Positions 29,894-41,582 of a stretch of 51,337 nucleotides of DNA are shown piece by piece. The DNA is from Anaerovibrio sp. (lineage in GTDB: Bacteria; Bacillota; Negativicutes; Selenomonadales; Selenomonadaceae). The stretch is from NCBI RefSeq assembly GCF_024697385.1, contig NZ_JAILFV010000006.1:1-51337 (forward strand), given 5' to 3'. Position numbers and translations under genes: made by a program. The notes under the pieces were generated by a model, which made no database searches, was not told the origin of the DNA, and was given only the letters and a program-made list of their open reading frames with translations. The stretch's first letter is position 1. Each line of letters begins with the position of its first letter.

Positions 29894-31603
29894 TTGCGAG
29901 CAACTAGATTATATGCACCAACTTTGAGAGAGACCCCTGCTGAGGCTGAGGTAAAAAGCCATCAGCTGATGCTCAGGGCCGGCATGATCAGAAAGGCAGC
30001 CGGCGGTTTATATACATATATGCCATTGGCCTGGCGTACCCTGAAGAAAATAATGAACATTGTCCGTGAAGAAATGGATGCAGCCGGGGGACAGGAAATC
30101 GCCATGCCTATAGTCCAGCCATCGGAAATCTGGAAGGAGACCGGCCGCTGGTCCGTTTATGGAGAGGAGATGTTCAGGGTAGCTGACCGTCACGGTCGGG
30201 AATTTTGCCTTGGACCAACCCATGAGGAAATGGTTACCACCCTTATCCGGGATGAGGTCCGTTCCTACAAGCAGCTCCCTTTGATGCTGTATCAGATTCA
30301 GAACAAGTACCGGGATGAAATCAGACCGCGTTTCGGTCTGATGCGCGGCCGTGAATTTATAATGAAGGATTTGTATTCCTTTGATAAGGATGAAGCGGGA
30401 ATGAATGAATCCTACAAGCTGATGTACGATGCCTACACCCGTATTTTCTCCAGGATGGGATTGGATTTCAGACCTGTAGAGGCTGATAACGGGGCAATCG
30501 GCGGCGGTCATTCCCATGAATTCACCGTACTGGCCGAAGCAGGGGAGTCCAATATTGCGTACTGTACCAGCTGTGATTATGCCGCTTCTGATGAAAAGGC
30601 TGAATTGAAAGTAATAAAGGCGCCTGAGGAGGATATGAAGAGCCTGGAGAAGGTTCCTACCCCGGGAGCACATACCATTGCCCTGGTTGCCCAGTGCCTG
30701 AATCTGCCATTGGAGAAAACCATTAAGGCAGTGGCCTTCCAAAGCGACAGGGATGACCTGATTCTGGCCTTTGTACGCGGTGATCATGATGTAAATGATG
30801 TGAAGGTAGTCAATCTTTTTGAGGATGCCATAGAGCTTCATATGGCTTCTGATGAAGCCATTATCGCTGCTGGTGGTGTACCGGGCTTTATGAGTCCTAT
30901 TGGCCTTAAGGAAGGCACCAGGGTAGTAGTTGATGCTACTGTAATGGAAATGTTCAATGCCTGTGCCGGAGCCAATGAAAAGGATGTGCATTACATAAAT
31001 GTAAATCCAAAGAGGGATTTCAAGGATGTAACAGTAGCTGATATCCGCATGATAAAGGAAGGGGATGCCTGTCCTCATTGCGGTGCACCTGTAAAGATGA
31101 CCCGAGGGATAGAGGCCGGTCAGGTCTTTACCCTGGGAACAAAGTATTCCCAATCACTGCATGCTACCTTCCTTGATGAAAACGGCAAGGAAAAGCCTCT
31201 TGTAATGGGCTGCTACGGTATAGGCGTTAGCCGTACCATGGCTGCAGCCATTGAGCAGAACAATGATGAAAATGGAATCATCTGGCCAAAGGCCATAGCA
31301 CCTTTTGAAGTTGTCGTTGTGCCGGTCAATGCAAAGAATGAGGATCAGCTGCGCATTGCCGAGGAAATATATGATGAACTGAAAAACAAGGGGGTTGATG
31401 TACTGCTTGACGACCGTAAGGAGCGGGCAGGTGTCAAGTTTAAGGATGCAGACCTGATTGGATATCCACTGCGTATTACAGTAGGGCCAAAGGCTGTAGA
31501 CGAAGATACTGTTGAGCTCAAGATTCGGCGTAATGGTGAGGTATGTACTGCTGCAAAGGCTGATGTTGCAGCAAAGGCGATTGAAATGCTGGAGGAACTC
31601 TAA
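29894..31603 (+). CDS. proS: prolyl-tRNA synthetase
   Basis: [62 protein letters not shown]. Confidence 0.97.
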   Translation: MRATRLYAPTLRETPAEAEVKSHQLMLRAGMIRKAAGGLYTYMPLAWRTLKKIMNIVREEMDAAGGQEIAMPIVQPSEIWKETGRWSVYGEEMFRVADRHGREFCLGPTHEEMVTTLIRDEVRSYKQLPLMLYQIQNKYRDEIRPRFGLMRGREFIMKDLYSFDKDEAGMNESYKLMYDAYTRIFSRMGLDFRPVEADNGAIGGGHSHEFTVLAEAGESNIAYCTSCDYAASDEKAELKVIKAPEEDMKSLEKVPTPGAHTIALVAQCLNLPLEKTIKAVAFQSDRDDLILAFVRGDHDVNDVKVVNLFEDAIELHMASDEAIIAAGGVPGFMSPIGLKEGTRVVVDATVMEMFNACAGANEKDVHYINVNPKRDFKDVTVADIRMIKEGDACPHCGAPVKMTRGIEAGQVFTLGTKYSQSLHATFLDENGKEKPLVMGCYGIGVSRTMAAAIEQNNDENGIIWPKAIAPFEVVVVPVNAKNEDQLRIAEEIYDELKNKGVDVLLDDRKERAGVKFKDADLIGYPLRITVGPKAVDEDTVELKIRRNGEVCTAAKADVAAKAIEMLEEL

Positions 31604-32490
31604 TGAAAAAAATAGCTTTGATTTTGTCGTGTATTATGTTGTTTGCCCTGTTCGGCTGTGGCCGGGACAATGCGCCTGCCGCTGACAAGGACACAGGAGA
31701 GATTACTGTCTTGACGAGCTTTTTTCCAATGTATGTGGCGACTATTAACATTACGGATGGCGTTGAAGGTGTTAAGGTCGTGAACATGACAAAGCCTCAA
31801 ACAGGCTGTCTCCATGATTATCAGCTTACCACCCAGGATATGGCCATGATTGAAAAGGCCGATATCATGGTAGTGAACGGCGGCGGTATGGAGAGCTTTT
31901 TGGAAAAGGCAGTAAAGCAGCAGCCAAAATTGAAGCTGGTGGATGCCTCCAAGGATATTCCTATGCTGGAGGACAATCCACACCTTTGGGTCAGTGTAAC
32001 CAATGAGATAAAACAGGTGCAGAATATTGCTGCCCAGTTAAGTGAAATCGATCCAAAGCACAAGGAGCAATACGAGAAGAATTGTGCAGCCTATGTGAAG
32101 AAGCTGGAAAAGCTTGGTCAGGACATGCACGCCAAGCTGGATGGCTTCAAGGGCAGGAAGATTATTACCTTCCACGAGGCATTCCCGTATTTTGCCAAGG
32201 AATTTAACCTGGAGATTGCCGCAGTGATTGACAGGGAACCAGGCACAGAACCGACTCCAAAGGAGCTTGAGGATACAATAAATATCATAAAAGGTTCCAA
32301 TATAAAGGTGATTTTCACCGAGCCACAGTATTCGGCAGGTGCTGCCAAGACCATCTCGGCAGAGACAGGAGCAGCAATTTATGAGCTTGACCCGGCTGTT
32401 ACCGGAGAATCCAATCCGGATGCAAAGGATGCTTATATAAAAACCATGAGCAAAAATGCCGAAGTGTTGGCAGAGGCACTTAACAAGTAG
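31603..32490 (+). CDS. zinc/metal ABC transporter substrate-binding lipoprotein (ZnuA/AdcA-like)
   Basis: Lipobox LFALFGC; CLHDYQLTTQDMAMIEKADIMVVNG; NPHLWVSV; ATG overlaps proS stop. Confidence 0.9.
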   Translation: MKKIALILSCIMLFALFGCGRDNAPAADKDTGEITVLTSFFPMYVATINITDGVEGVKVVNMTKPQTGCLHDYQLTTQDMAMIEKADIMVVNGGGMESFLEKAVKQQPKLKLVDASKDIPMLEDNPHLWVSVTNEIKQVQNIAAQLSEIDPKHKEQYEKNCAAYVKKLEKLGQDMHAKLDGFKGRKIITFHEAFPYFAKEFNLEIAAVIDREPGTEPTPKELEDTINIIKGSNIKVIFTEPQYSAGAAKTISAETGAAIYELDPAVTGESNPDAKDAYIKTMSKNAEVLAEALNK

Positions 32491-32537
32491 TCTGACCTTG
32501 TATATGCGGTCCGGAAACTGTTTGATACCGGGGAAAT

Positions 32538-32563
32538 TTTGTCAAGGTATTTCTCTTGACAAA
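32538..32563. promoter_or_regulatory. Perfect 9-bp inverted repeat overlapping -35 (candidate operator)
   Basis: TTTGTCAAG GTATTTCT CTTGACAAA. Confidence 0.6.
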
Positions 32564-32584
32564 CCATATTGCTGTGGCTATAAT
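32556..32584 (+). promoter_or_regulatory. Consensus sigma70/sigmaA promoter for yceD-rpmF
   Basis: TTGACA (32556-32561) - 17 nt - TATAAT (32579-32584). Confidence 0.85.
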
Positions 32585-32603
32585 AAATGAGGTCGATATC
32601 TAT

Positions 32604-33116
32604 ATGATGAAAATAAATGTAACAGAAGCCAATGAAAAGCTGGGTATCGCGGTTCCCTTTGAGTTTGTCACAACTGCCGGGGAGATATCTGCTGTTCACG
32701 AAGATTATTCCTTTGATGGAGATATTACCGTCAGGGGAGAGTGTGTAGCAACCGGTAGGGGATATCGCATCAGTGGCCGGATTTCCTGCACTAAGTCCTT
32801 TGTTTGTGATCGTTGCCTGGAGCAATCAGCTGTGCAGCAGGTGCACGATTTTGATGAGGCGTACCAAAAGCGGGGAAGCGGTTACAATGAAGATAACCAG
32901 GATGTGAATTATTTTGATGGTGATCAGGTGGATATATCACAGATGATAAGGGATGTCCTCCTGTCTGACCAGCCATTGAATAATATATGCAACGCTGATT
33001 GTCGCGGTCTGTGTCCGAAGTGTGGCGCAAACCTCAATCATGGCGATTGTGGCTGTGACCGTACCGTGATTGATCCAAGACTGGCGGCATTGCAGCAATT
33101 ATTGATTAAGAAATAA
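32604..33116 (+). CDS. YceD/DUF177 family protein
   Basis: GECVATGRGYRISGRISCTKSFVCDRCLE...DCRGLCPKCGANLNHGDCGC; start 32604 lies downstream of the promoter at 32556. Confidence 0.88.
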   Translation: MMKINVTEANEKLGIAVPFEFVTTAGEISAVHEDYSFDGDITVRGECVATGRGYRISGRISCTKSFVCDRCLEQSAVQQVHDFDEAYQKRGSGYNEDNQDVNYFDGDQVDISQMIRDVLLSDQPLNNICNADCRGLCPKCGANLNHGDCGCDRTVIDPRLAALQQLLIKK

Positions 33117-33158
33117 TTCTGATTTCAGTGAATGTTTCGTTAAGGAGGTGTATCCCAA

Positions 33159-33338
33159 ATGGCAGTACCAAAGCGTAAAATGTCTAAGGCCCGTCGTGAT
33201 TCCCGTCGTGCCAATTGGAAACTGGAGGTTCCTGGTTTCGTTGAGTGCCCACAGTGCCACGAGCCTAAGATGCCTCATCATGTTTGCACAGAGTGTGGTT
33301 ACTATGATGGCAAGGAAGTTGTTGCCGCAGCTGAATAA
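33159..33338 (+). CDS. rpmF: 50S ribosomal protein L32
   Basis: [71 protein letters not shown]; absent from ORF track (59 aa). Confidence 0.97.
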   Translation: MAVPKRKMSKARRDSRRANWKLEVPGFVECPQCHEPKMPHHVCTECGYYDGKEVVAAAE

Positions 33339-33347
33339 TTGACTGCT

Positions 33348-33379
33348 AAATGGGCAGGCTGAAAGGCCTGCTCATTTTT
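33348..33379 (+). terminator. Rho-independent terminator downstream of rpmF
   Basis: AAATGGGCAGGC TGAAAG GCCTGCTCATTTTT. Confidence 0.85.
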
Positions 33380-33439
33380 AGTGCATATATGTACAACAAC
33401 AGGATGGAAAATATTTTTTAGTAGCTGATAATATTTTTC

Positions 33440-33468
33440 TTGCCTTTTGTGATTAAAATCTATATAAT
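33440..33468 (+). promoter_or_regulatory. Promoter upstream of fapR
   Basis: TTGCCT (33440-33445) - 17 nt - TATAAT (33463-33468). Confidence 0.65.
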
Positions 33469-33477
33469 CATATGCAG

Positions 33478-33497
33478 TTAGTAGTAGGTGGTACTAA
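33478..33497. promoter_or_regulatory. Candidate FapR operator
   Basis: TTAGTAgtaggtggTACTAA inverted repeat just downstream of a -10; resembles the FapR half-site TTAGTAC. Confidence 0.6.
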
Positions 33498-33658
33498 TTT
33501 TTAATTATACCTACACCAGACAGGCATTGTGATGTATCAGATTACCAAACGGATTGATGAATAGCGTATGGATTCATTTGTTAAACTGATAATCGGCAAT
33601 GTTTGGAATGTTAAGATGTTTTGTGCTATGATTAGTATGTTGCAAAAGGTGAGAAAGA

Positions 33659-34222
33659 ATGGCGCGTATCAAGAAAAAGGAAAGGCATACTGCTTTAATG
33701 CGTCAGGTCAATGAAAAACCTTTTTTGACCGATGAGGAATTGGCCAAGTTATTTAAAGTAAGTATCCAGACAATTAGACTGGACCGCATGGAATTAGGGA
33801 TTCCCGAAGTCCGGGAACGGATTCGTCAGGTAGCTGAAAAGGCCCGTGAAAAGGTTACCACCATCGAAAATGATGATCTGGTAGGCGAGCTGATAGAGCT
33901 TAATCCGGGGCATTCAGGCGTTTCACTGCTGAAGGTCACCGAGGATATGGTTTTTGCCAAAAATCAAATTGCCAAGGGACATTATATTTTTTCCCAGGCC
34001 AATTCATTGGCCCTGGCACTTATAAGTGCACCAAGGGCTGTTACCGGGGTCGCCAATGTCAAGTACAAGGTTCCGGTAAAGGCTGGAGAGATGCTGGTGG
34101 CAAAGGCTGAGGTGATCAGACAGCGCAGCAATAAATTCTTCGTCTGGGTAATAACCAGAAATGATAAACAGGAAGTGTTTAGAGCAAAATTCATCGTTGT
34201 TTCATTGAATGACAACGAGTAG
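33659..34222 (+). CDS. fapR: fatty acid/phospholipid biosynthesis transcription factor FapR
   Basis: N-terminal HTH (LTDEELAKLFKVSIQTIRLDRMELGIPEVRERIR) plus hot-dog domain; precedes plsX. Confidence 0.93.
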   Translation: MARIKKKERHTALMRQVNEKPFLTDEELAKLFKVSIQTIRLDRMELGIPEVRERIRQVAEKAREKVTTIENDDLVGELIELNPGHSGVSLLKVTEDMVFAKNQIAKGHYIFSQANSLALALISAPRAVTGVANVKYKVPVKAGEMLVAKAEVIRQRSNKFFVWVITRNDKQEVFRAKFIVVSLNDNE

Positions 34223-34233
34223 GAGGCTTGAAG

Positions 34234-35262
34234 TTGAAACTTGCAGTAGATGCTATGGGTGGGGATTACGCACCAAAGCAGATAGTTATGGGTGCAATTG
34301 AAGCTGCACGAAAATTTGATTGCGAAATTGTTCTTGTTGGAGATAAAGATCAGATAGAGGCCGAGCTGAAGGCTAATAACGGCCAGAATTTAAAGAATAT
34401 CACAGTTCACCATACCACAGAGGTCATTGAAATGGGTGAACATCCTGTGGAGGCCATCCGAAAGAAAAAAGATGCCAGTCTGGTGGTTGCTACCAAGCTG
34501 GTGAAAAATGGCGAGTGTGACGGTGTGCTGTCTGCGGGAAGTACTGGTGCAGCCACTGCCGCAGCACAGCTGATGCTGAGGACTATTAAGGGCGTTGACA
34601 GACCATCTATTGCCACACCGCTTCCTACATCTGACGGCCTTGTGCTGCTTCTGGATTCCGGTGCTATTGTGGACAGTAAGCCAAAGGATTTGACAGAGAT
34701 GGCCCTGATGGGTTCCCTGTACAGTCAGTATGTCTATGGAATTGAAAACCCCAAGGTGGGGCTGCTCAATGTAGGTGAGGAGGAAACCAAGGGCAACAAA
34801 AAGGTCCAGACCACTTACCCGATGCTCAAGAGCATGGACTCAATCAATTTCATAGGAAATGTTGAAGGTCGCGATATACCGACTGGTATGGCAGATGTAG
34901 TAATTTGTGATGGATTTGTTGGTAATATTGTGTTAAAATTTGCAGAGGGTTTGGCAGTAACATTATTCAAGCTGATTAAGGACGCCATTAAGGGCGGAGG
35001 AATATTGGCACAGCTGGGAGCCTTTTTGGTTATGCCTGCCCTGAAGAAACTGGGTAAGCGTCTTGATGTGACAGAGTATGGTGGAGCACCATTACTGGGA
35101 GTAAATGGCTGCTGCATAATCTGTCATGGTTCTTCAACCGCAAAATCCATTTGCAGTGCTATTAATGTTGCAAACAATTATGTAAAAAGCAATGTTATAG
35201 AACGCATCAGGGATAGCATAGAGAAGGAGGAGATGCTCAAGAATGACAGCGAAGAAAATTAA
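34234..35262 (+). CDS. plsX: phosphate acyltransferase PlsX
   Basis: LAVDAMGGDYAPKQIVMGAIEA, SAGSTGAATAAAQLMLRTIKGVDRPSIATPLPT; TTG start 34234 fits AGGAGG spacing better than 34228. Confidence 0.96.
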   Translation: MKLAVDAMGGDYAPKQIVMGAIEAARKFDCEIVLVGDKDQIEAELKANNGQNLKNITVHHTTEVIEMGEHPVEAIRKKKDASLVVATKLVKNGECDGVLSAGSTGAATAAAQLMLRTIKGVDRPSIATPLPTSDGLVLLLDSGAIVDSKPKDLTEMALMGSLYSQYVYGIENPKVGLLNVGEEETKGNKKVQTTYPMLKSMDSINFIGNVEGRDIPTGMADVVICDGFVGNIVLKFAEGLAVTLFKLIKDAIKGGGILAQLGAFLVMPALKKLGKRLDVTEYGGAPLLGVNGCCIICHGSSTAKSICSAINVANNYVKSNVIERIRDSIEKEEMLKNDSEEN

Positions 35263-36247
35263 CGCAGGCATATTGGGTACAGGGTATTATCTCCCGGAAA
35301 AAATACTTTCCAATAATGATCTTGAAACGATTGTCGATACAAGTGATGAGTGGATAACTGAGAGAACTGGTATCAAGGAACGGCGAATAGCTGCTGATGA
35401 TGAGGCAACATCTGATTTGGCAATCAGGGCTGCGGAGATGGCCTTGAAGGATGCAAAGACATCTCCGGAGGAGATTGACCTGATTATCGTGGCTACATTG
35501 ACCTCTGATAGGATTATTCCATCAACTGCCTGCATGATTCAAAACAGACTCGGCGCCTCAAGGGCTGCAGCCTTTGATTTATCAGCGGCCTGTGCAGGGT
35601 TTGCATACGGCCTTACCGTTGCTGCACAGTTTATTGAGACCGGGGCATATAAAAAGGCTTTGGTCATAGGCGCAGAAACTCTTTCCAAGTACATCAACTG
35701 GGAAGACCGCAACACCTGTGTGCTGTTTGGTGATGGTGCCGGCGCAGCTGTAATAGGTCAGGTAGAGGATGGCTTTGGGCTGCTGAGCTTTGATCTTGGC
35801 AGTGATGGTGCCGGTGGCGATGCCATACAGATACCATCCAGTGGCAGCTTGATGCCGGTGAGCAAGGAGTCCATTGATCAGAGACTGAACCTCATTCACA
35901 TGAACGGCAAGGATGTATTCAAGTTTGCCGTCAAGGTCATGGGAAATACAGTTAAAAGGTCCCTGGAAAAGCTGGATATGCCGAAGGAAAAAATAGACTG
36001 GCTTGTACCACATCAGGCGAATATACGGATTATCCAATCCGCAGCCAGACGATTGGCCATGCCTATGGACAAAGTAGTTGTAAACATTCAGAAATATGGA
36101 AATATGTCGGCAGCCTGTATACCAATTGCATTGGCAGAAGCTGCTGCTGAGAAGCGCTTTCACAAAGGCGATATAATAGCACTGTCTGGTTTTGGTGCAG
36201 GCCTGACATGGGCGTCCTGTATTATCAGATGGTCTAAGGAGGATTAA
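35243..36247 (+). CDS. fabH: beta-ketoacyl-ACP synthase III
   Basis: ILGTGYYLPEKILSNNDLE, AFDLSAACAGFAYGL, VPHQANIRII. Confidence 0.96.
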   Translation: MTAKKINAGILGTGYYLPEKILSNNDLETIVDTSDEWITERTGIKERRIAADDEATSDLAIRAAEMALKDAKTSPEEIDLIIVATLTSDRIIPSTACMIQNRLGASRAAAFDLSAACAGFAYGLTVAAQFIETGAYKKALVIGAETLSKYINWEDRNTCVLFGDGAGAAVIGQVEDGFGLLSFDLGSDGAGGDAIQIPSSGSLMPVSKESIDQRLNLIHMNGKDVFKFAVKVMGNTVKRSLEKLDMPKEKIDWLVPHQANIRIIQSAARRLAMPMDKVVVNIQKYGNMSAACIPIALAEAAAEKRFHKGDIIALSGFGAGLTWASCIIRWSKED

Positions 36248-36248
36248 C

Positions 36249-37196
36249 ATGTTTGAAAAAAATCCGATTTGTAAGTTATTGAATATTAAGTATCCAATTT
36301 TCCAGGGTGGAATGGCCTGGATCGGTACTGCTGAATTGGTATCTGCCGTATCCAATGCCGGTGGCCTTGGCATAATTGGTGCTGGTCATATGCCTCCGGA
36401 CATTCTGAGGGCGGAGATCCAGAAGGCAAAAAAATGGACTGACAAACCTTTTGGCGTTAATATCATGCTCATGTCCCCATTTGTCAAGGAAGTAATGCAG
36501 GTGGTTGTTGATGAGCGTGTTGCGGTAGTAACCACAGGAGCAGGCAATCCTGCAGAGTATTTGCCGGCCCTTAAGGAGGTTGGCACCAAGGTTATTCCGG
36601 TAGTAGCTTCTGTGGCCCTGGCCAAGAGACTGGTCCGTTCAGGAGTTGATGCTGTAATTGCCGAGGGTACTGAGTCCGGTGGACACATCGGGGACATTAC
36701 TACTATGGCGTTGGTTCCACAGGTTGTGGATGCAGTTGATGTACCAGTTATCGCCGCCGGTGGTATTGGTGATTCCCGTGGCTTTGCAGCTGCTATTGCC
36801 CTGGGTGCTTCCGGTATCCAGATGGGAACCCGTTTCGTGGTTTCTGAAGAGTGTATTGCTCATGAAAATTATAAAAATCTCGTACTGAAGGCCAAGGATC
36901 GCTCCACAGTTGTTACAGGCCGTTCCACAGGACATCCTGTCAGGGTTATTGGCAACAAGATGACCAGGGAATACTCAGAGATGGAAGCCAGACAGGCTTC
37001 TACCGAGGAGCTTGAGAAGTTTGGAGCAGGCCGCCTGAACCTGGCAACCCACAAGGGTGATGTAGAAAACGGCTCCGTAATGATCGGCCAGATTTCCGGC
37101 ATGCTGGATGAAATCAAGCCGGTATCAGTTATTATTGAAAATATGGTTGCAGGCCTGGTTCCTGTTAAGGACAGGGTCAATGATTTCCTGAAATAA
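36249..37196 (+). CDS. fabK: FMN-dependent enoyl-ACP reductase (FabK)
   Basis: YPIFQGGMAWIGTAELVSAVSNAGGLGIIGAGHM, EGTESGGHIGDITTMALVPQVVDAV, GIQMGTRFVVSEEC. Confidence 0.9.
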   Translation: MFEKNPICKLLNIKYPIFQGGMAWIGTAELVSAVSNAGGLGIIGAGHMPPDILRAEIQKAKKWTDKPFGVNIMLMSPFVKEVMQVVVDERVAVVTTGAGNPAEYLPALKEVGTKVIPVVASVALAKRLVRSGVDAVIAEGTESGGHIGDITTMALVPQVVDAVDVPVIAAGGIGDSRGFAAAIALGASGIQMGTRFVVSEECIAHENYKNLVLKAKDRSTVVTGRSTGHPVRVIGNKMTREYSEMEARQASTEELEKFGAGRLNLATHKGDVENGSVMIGQISGMLDEIKPVSVIIENMVAGLVPVKDRVNDFLK

Positions 37197-37308
37197 TTTA
37201 TATTATTAGTTTGTGACTCGTGAGGATGACCATTTACTCCGAGTTTTATCATGTCAGTTTTATGCATTATTTTACAGGTATGTTGTATGACAGAAGATGG
37301 AGAATAAA

Positions 37309-38995
<1,687 letters not shown>

Positions 38996-39035
38996 TATAG
39001 ATTATAGATGAAACCTGTTTGAGGAGGTGAACCAG

Positions 39036-39266
39036 ATGACAACCTTTGAAAAAGTTGTAGAAATCGTAGTCGATCAGTTGAGTGTTGATCCTGATGACGT
39101 TGCAATCGAATCTACTTTTATCGATGATTTAGGCGCTGATTCTCTTGATATTGTTGAGCTCATTATGGCATTTGAGGAAGAGTTCGGTATCGAGATTCCA
39201 GATAGTGCAGCTGAAAAGATTAAGACAGTTCAGGATGTTGTAACTTTCATTGATCAGAACAAATAA
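39036..39266 (+). CDS. acpP: acyl carrier protein
   Basis: [33 protein letters not shown]. Confidence 0.97.
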   Translation: MTTFEKVVEIVVDQLSVDPDDVAIESTFIDDLGADSLDIVELIMAFEEEFGIEIPDSAAEKIKTVQDVVTFIDQNK

Positions 39267-39287
39267 GCATTTTGCGTCTTACCTTTA

Positions 39288-39321
39288 AGAAAGTCCCGTG
39301 AATTTATTCGCGGGACTTTCT
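39288..39321 (+). terminator. Hairpin downstream of acpP
   Basis: AGAAAGTCCCGTGAA TTTA TTCGCGGGACTTTCT; no long T-run, may be attenuating or a processing site. Confidence 0.55.
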
Positions 39322-39341
39322 AAAAAAGGTGAGTACCGCCC

Positions 39342-40304
39342 ATGAATGGAGGAGTAATTTTGAAACTTCCTGAACTTAAAATTGGCGATAAAATTGCAAA
39401 GATGCCAATTATTCAAGGCGGCATGGCAATCCGTTTATCAACTGGTAGGCTGGCAGCAGCCGTTGCAAATCAGGGTGGTATCGGCCTGATTGCTGCTTCA
39501 GGGATGACAAATGATGAGCTTCGATATGAAATCAGGCTGGCACGGGCATTATCCAAGGGAATAATCGGCATCAATATAATGTTTGCTGCAAGGAAATTTG
39601 CAGAAATTGTAACAACAGCTATTGATGAAGGTATAGACCTGGTAGTTGCAGGTGCAGGCTTTTCTCGTGATATTTTTGGCCTGGGCCAGAAGTCCGGAAC
39701 TCCTGTTGTTCCAATAGTATCATCCGTAAAATTAGCGAAAATTTCTCAGCGTCTTGGCGCCGCAGCCATTGTGGTTGAAGGCAAGGAGGCTGGCGGTCAC
39801 CTGGGGACTGATCAATCCATCAAGGACATTATCCCTGATATAGTGGCTGCTGTAGATATACCTGTCATTGCGGCAGGTGGTGTTCTCCACGGTCAGGATA
39901 TTGCTGATTTAATAAATATGGGTGTAAGTGGTGTCCAGATGGGATCCCGCTTTGCTGCTAGTGTTGAGGCGAATAGTGCCCCAGCCTTGAAACAATATTA
40001 TTTGAAGGCAAAGCCGGAGGATGTTGTGGTTATTCACAGTCCTGTAGGCTTACCTGGTCGCGCAGTTAAAAATCCATGGGCTGCAAGGATCATGGAAGGT
40101 CCTGTGCCGCCAAAACAATGTGATAACTGCCTTAAGGCCTGCAAACATAATTTCTGCATTATCCGGGCCCTGAGCCGTGCTCAGCAGGGGGATGTGGAGA
40201 CAGGCCTTGTGTTTACTGGTGAATATTTACCAACGATAGATAAAATATTGACTGTAGAAGAGATCTTTCAGCAGATAAAGGCAGAAGTAGCTGCTATTAA
40301 TTGA
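39342..40304 (+). CDS. nitronate monooxygenase/FabK-like flavoprotein with C-terminal Cys cluster
   Basis: [57 protein letters not shown]. Confidence 0.88.
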   Translation: MNGGVILKLPELKIGDKIAKMPIIQGGMAIRLSTGRLAAAVANQGGIGLIAASGMTNDELRYEIRLARALSKGIIGINIMFAARKFAEIVTTAIDEGIDLVVAGAGFSRDIFGLGQKSGTPVVPIVSSVKLAKISQRLGAAAIVVEGKEAGGHLGTDQSIKDIIPDIVAAVDIPVIAAGGVLHGQDIADLINMGVSGVQMGSRFAASVEANSAPALKQYYLKAKPEDVVVIHSPVGLPGRAVKNPWAARIMEGPVPPKQCDNCLKACKHNFCIIRALSRAQQGDVETGLVFTGEYLPTIDKILTVEEIFQQIKAEVAAIN

Positions 40305-40321
40305 AATGTGAGGTGTTAAGT

Positions 40322-41566
40322 TTGTCTAATCGTGTTGTAATTACCGGTCTTGGTGTAATCAGTCCAATTGGCACAGGCAAGGATGTTTTTTGGAATTCCC
40401 TGCTTGCCGGCAAAAACGGAATAGATAAAATTACCCGCTTTGATGCAACTGAGTACAAATCCCAGATTGCAGGCGAGGTAAAGGATTTTGATCCTGCTGA
40501 TTACATGGACAAGAAAGAGGCTAAGCGTATAGATCGCTATGCACAGTTTGCTGTTGCTGCAGCAAAAATGGCTGTTGATGATGCTAAGCTTAATCTCGAA
40601 GCCGAGGATTGCGACCGTATCGGTACCTTTGTAGGTAGTGGTATCGGTGGTATAGAGACTATGCATGGTCAATACGAGAAACTGTTCGAAAAGGGACCTA
40701 ACAAGATCAGCCCGTTTTTCATTCCAATGATGATTGGTAACATGGCTGCCGGTCATGTGTCCATAGCATTGGGCCTGCGTGGTCCAAGCAGTTGTGTTGT
40801 TACTGCTTGTGCAACCGGTACTAACAATATTGGTGATGCCTTCCGTGTGCTCCAGCGTGGCGACGCGGATGTCATGGTTGCCGGTGGTACTGAGGCAAGT
40901 ATTTCCCAGGCTGCTGTTGCAGGCTTCTGTGCCATGAAGGCTCTTTGCAGTGATCATAATGATGATCCACAGCATGCCTCCAGACCTTTTGATGCCAACC
41001 GCAGCGGATTTGTAATGGGTGAGGGTGCAGGCATTGTGGTGTTGGAGACCCTGGAGCATGCAAAGAAGCGTGGAGCCCATATTTATGCTGAAATTGTTGG
41101 TTATGGTGCCAACTCCGATGCATATCATATTACCAGTCCGGCACCTCATGGTGAGATGGCTGCCAAGTGCATGGCCAAGGCCCTGGAGGATGCAGGCCTG
41201 AAGCCTTCTGAGGTTGATTACATCAATGCCCATGGCACATCTACACATCTGAATGATCTGACTGAGACAGAGGCTATCAAAACTGTATGGGGTGACCATG
41301 CAAAAGATGTATCTGTCAGCTCTATCAAGTCCATGACCGGTCATCTGCTGGGTGCTGCCGGTGGTGTGGAATGTATCGCGACTGCCCTGGCAGTTGTCAA
41401 TGATATGCTTCCGCCTACCATCAACTATGAGACCCCTGATGAGGGCCTTGACCTGGATTATGTGCCTAACAAGGCAAAGGCCAAGACTGTTCGGGCTGCC
41501 CTGTCCAACAACCTGGGCTTTGGTGGGCATAATGCCTGCATTGTATTAAAAAAATATTCTGAATAA
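40322..41566 (+). CDS. fabF: beta-ketoacyl-ACP synthase II
   Basis: [53 protein letters not shown]; likely TTG start. Confidence 0.97.
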   Translation: MSNRVVITGLGVISPIGTGKDVFWNSLLAGKNGIDKITRFDATEYKSQIAGEVKDFDPADYMDKKEAKRIDRYAQFAVAAAKMAVDDAKLNLEAEDCDRIGTFVGSGIGGIETMHGQYEKLFEKGPNKISPFFIPMMIGNMAAGHVSIALGLRGPSSCVVTACATGTNNIGDAFRVLQRGDADVMVAGGTEASISQAAVAGFCAMKALCSDHNDDPQHASRPFDANRSGFVMGEGAGIVVLETLEHAKKRGAHIYAEIVGYGANSDAYHITSPAPHGEMAAKCMAKALEDAGLKPSEVDYINAHGTSTHLNDLTETEAIKTVWGDHAKDVSVSSIKSMTGHLLGAAGGVECIATALAVVNDMLPPTINYETPDEGLDLDYVPNKAKAKTVRAALSNNLGFGGHNACIVLKKYSE

Positions 41567-41582
41567 AGTTGAGTGATTTGTT

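Noticed and set aside
30008-31153. 381-aa minus-strand ORF
   Set aside because: Antisense to proS; composition typical of a shadow frame.
33148-33342. 64-aa plus-strand ORF in the track
   Set aside because: Out of frame with rpmF (33159-33338), which has the RBS and a full L32 sequence.
35582-36373. 263-aa minus-strand ORF
   Set aside because: Antisense to fabH/fabK; no recognisable motifs.
40316-41530. 404-aa minus-strand ORF
   Set aside because: Fully antisense to a clear fabF with all catalytic motifs; Cys/His/Thr-rich translation with no family resemblance; shadow ORF.
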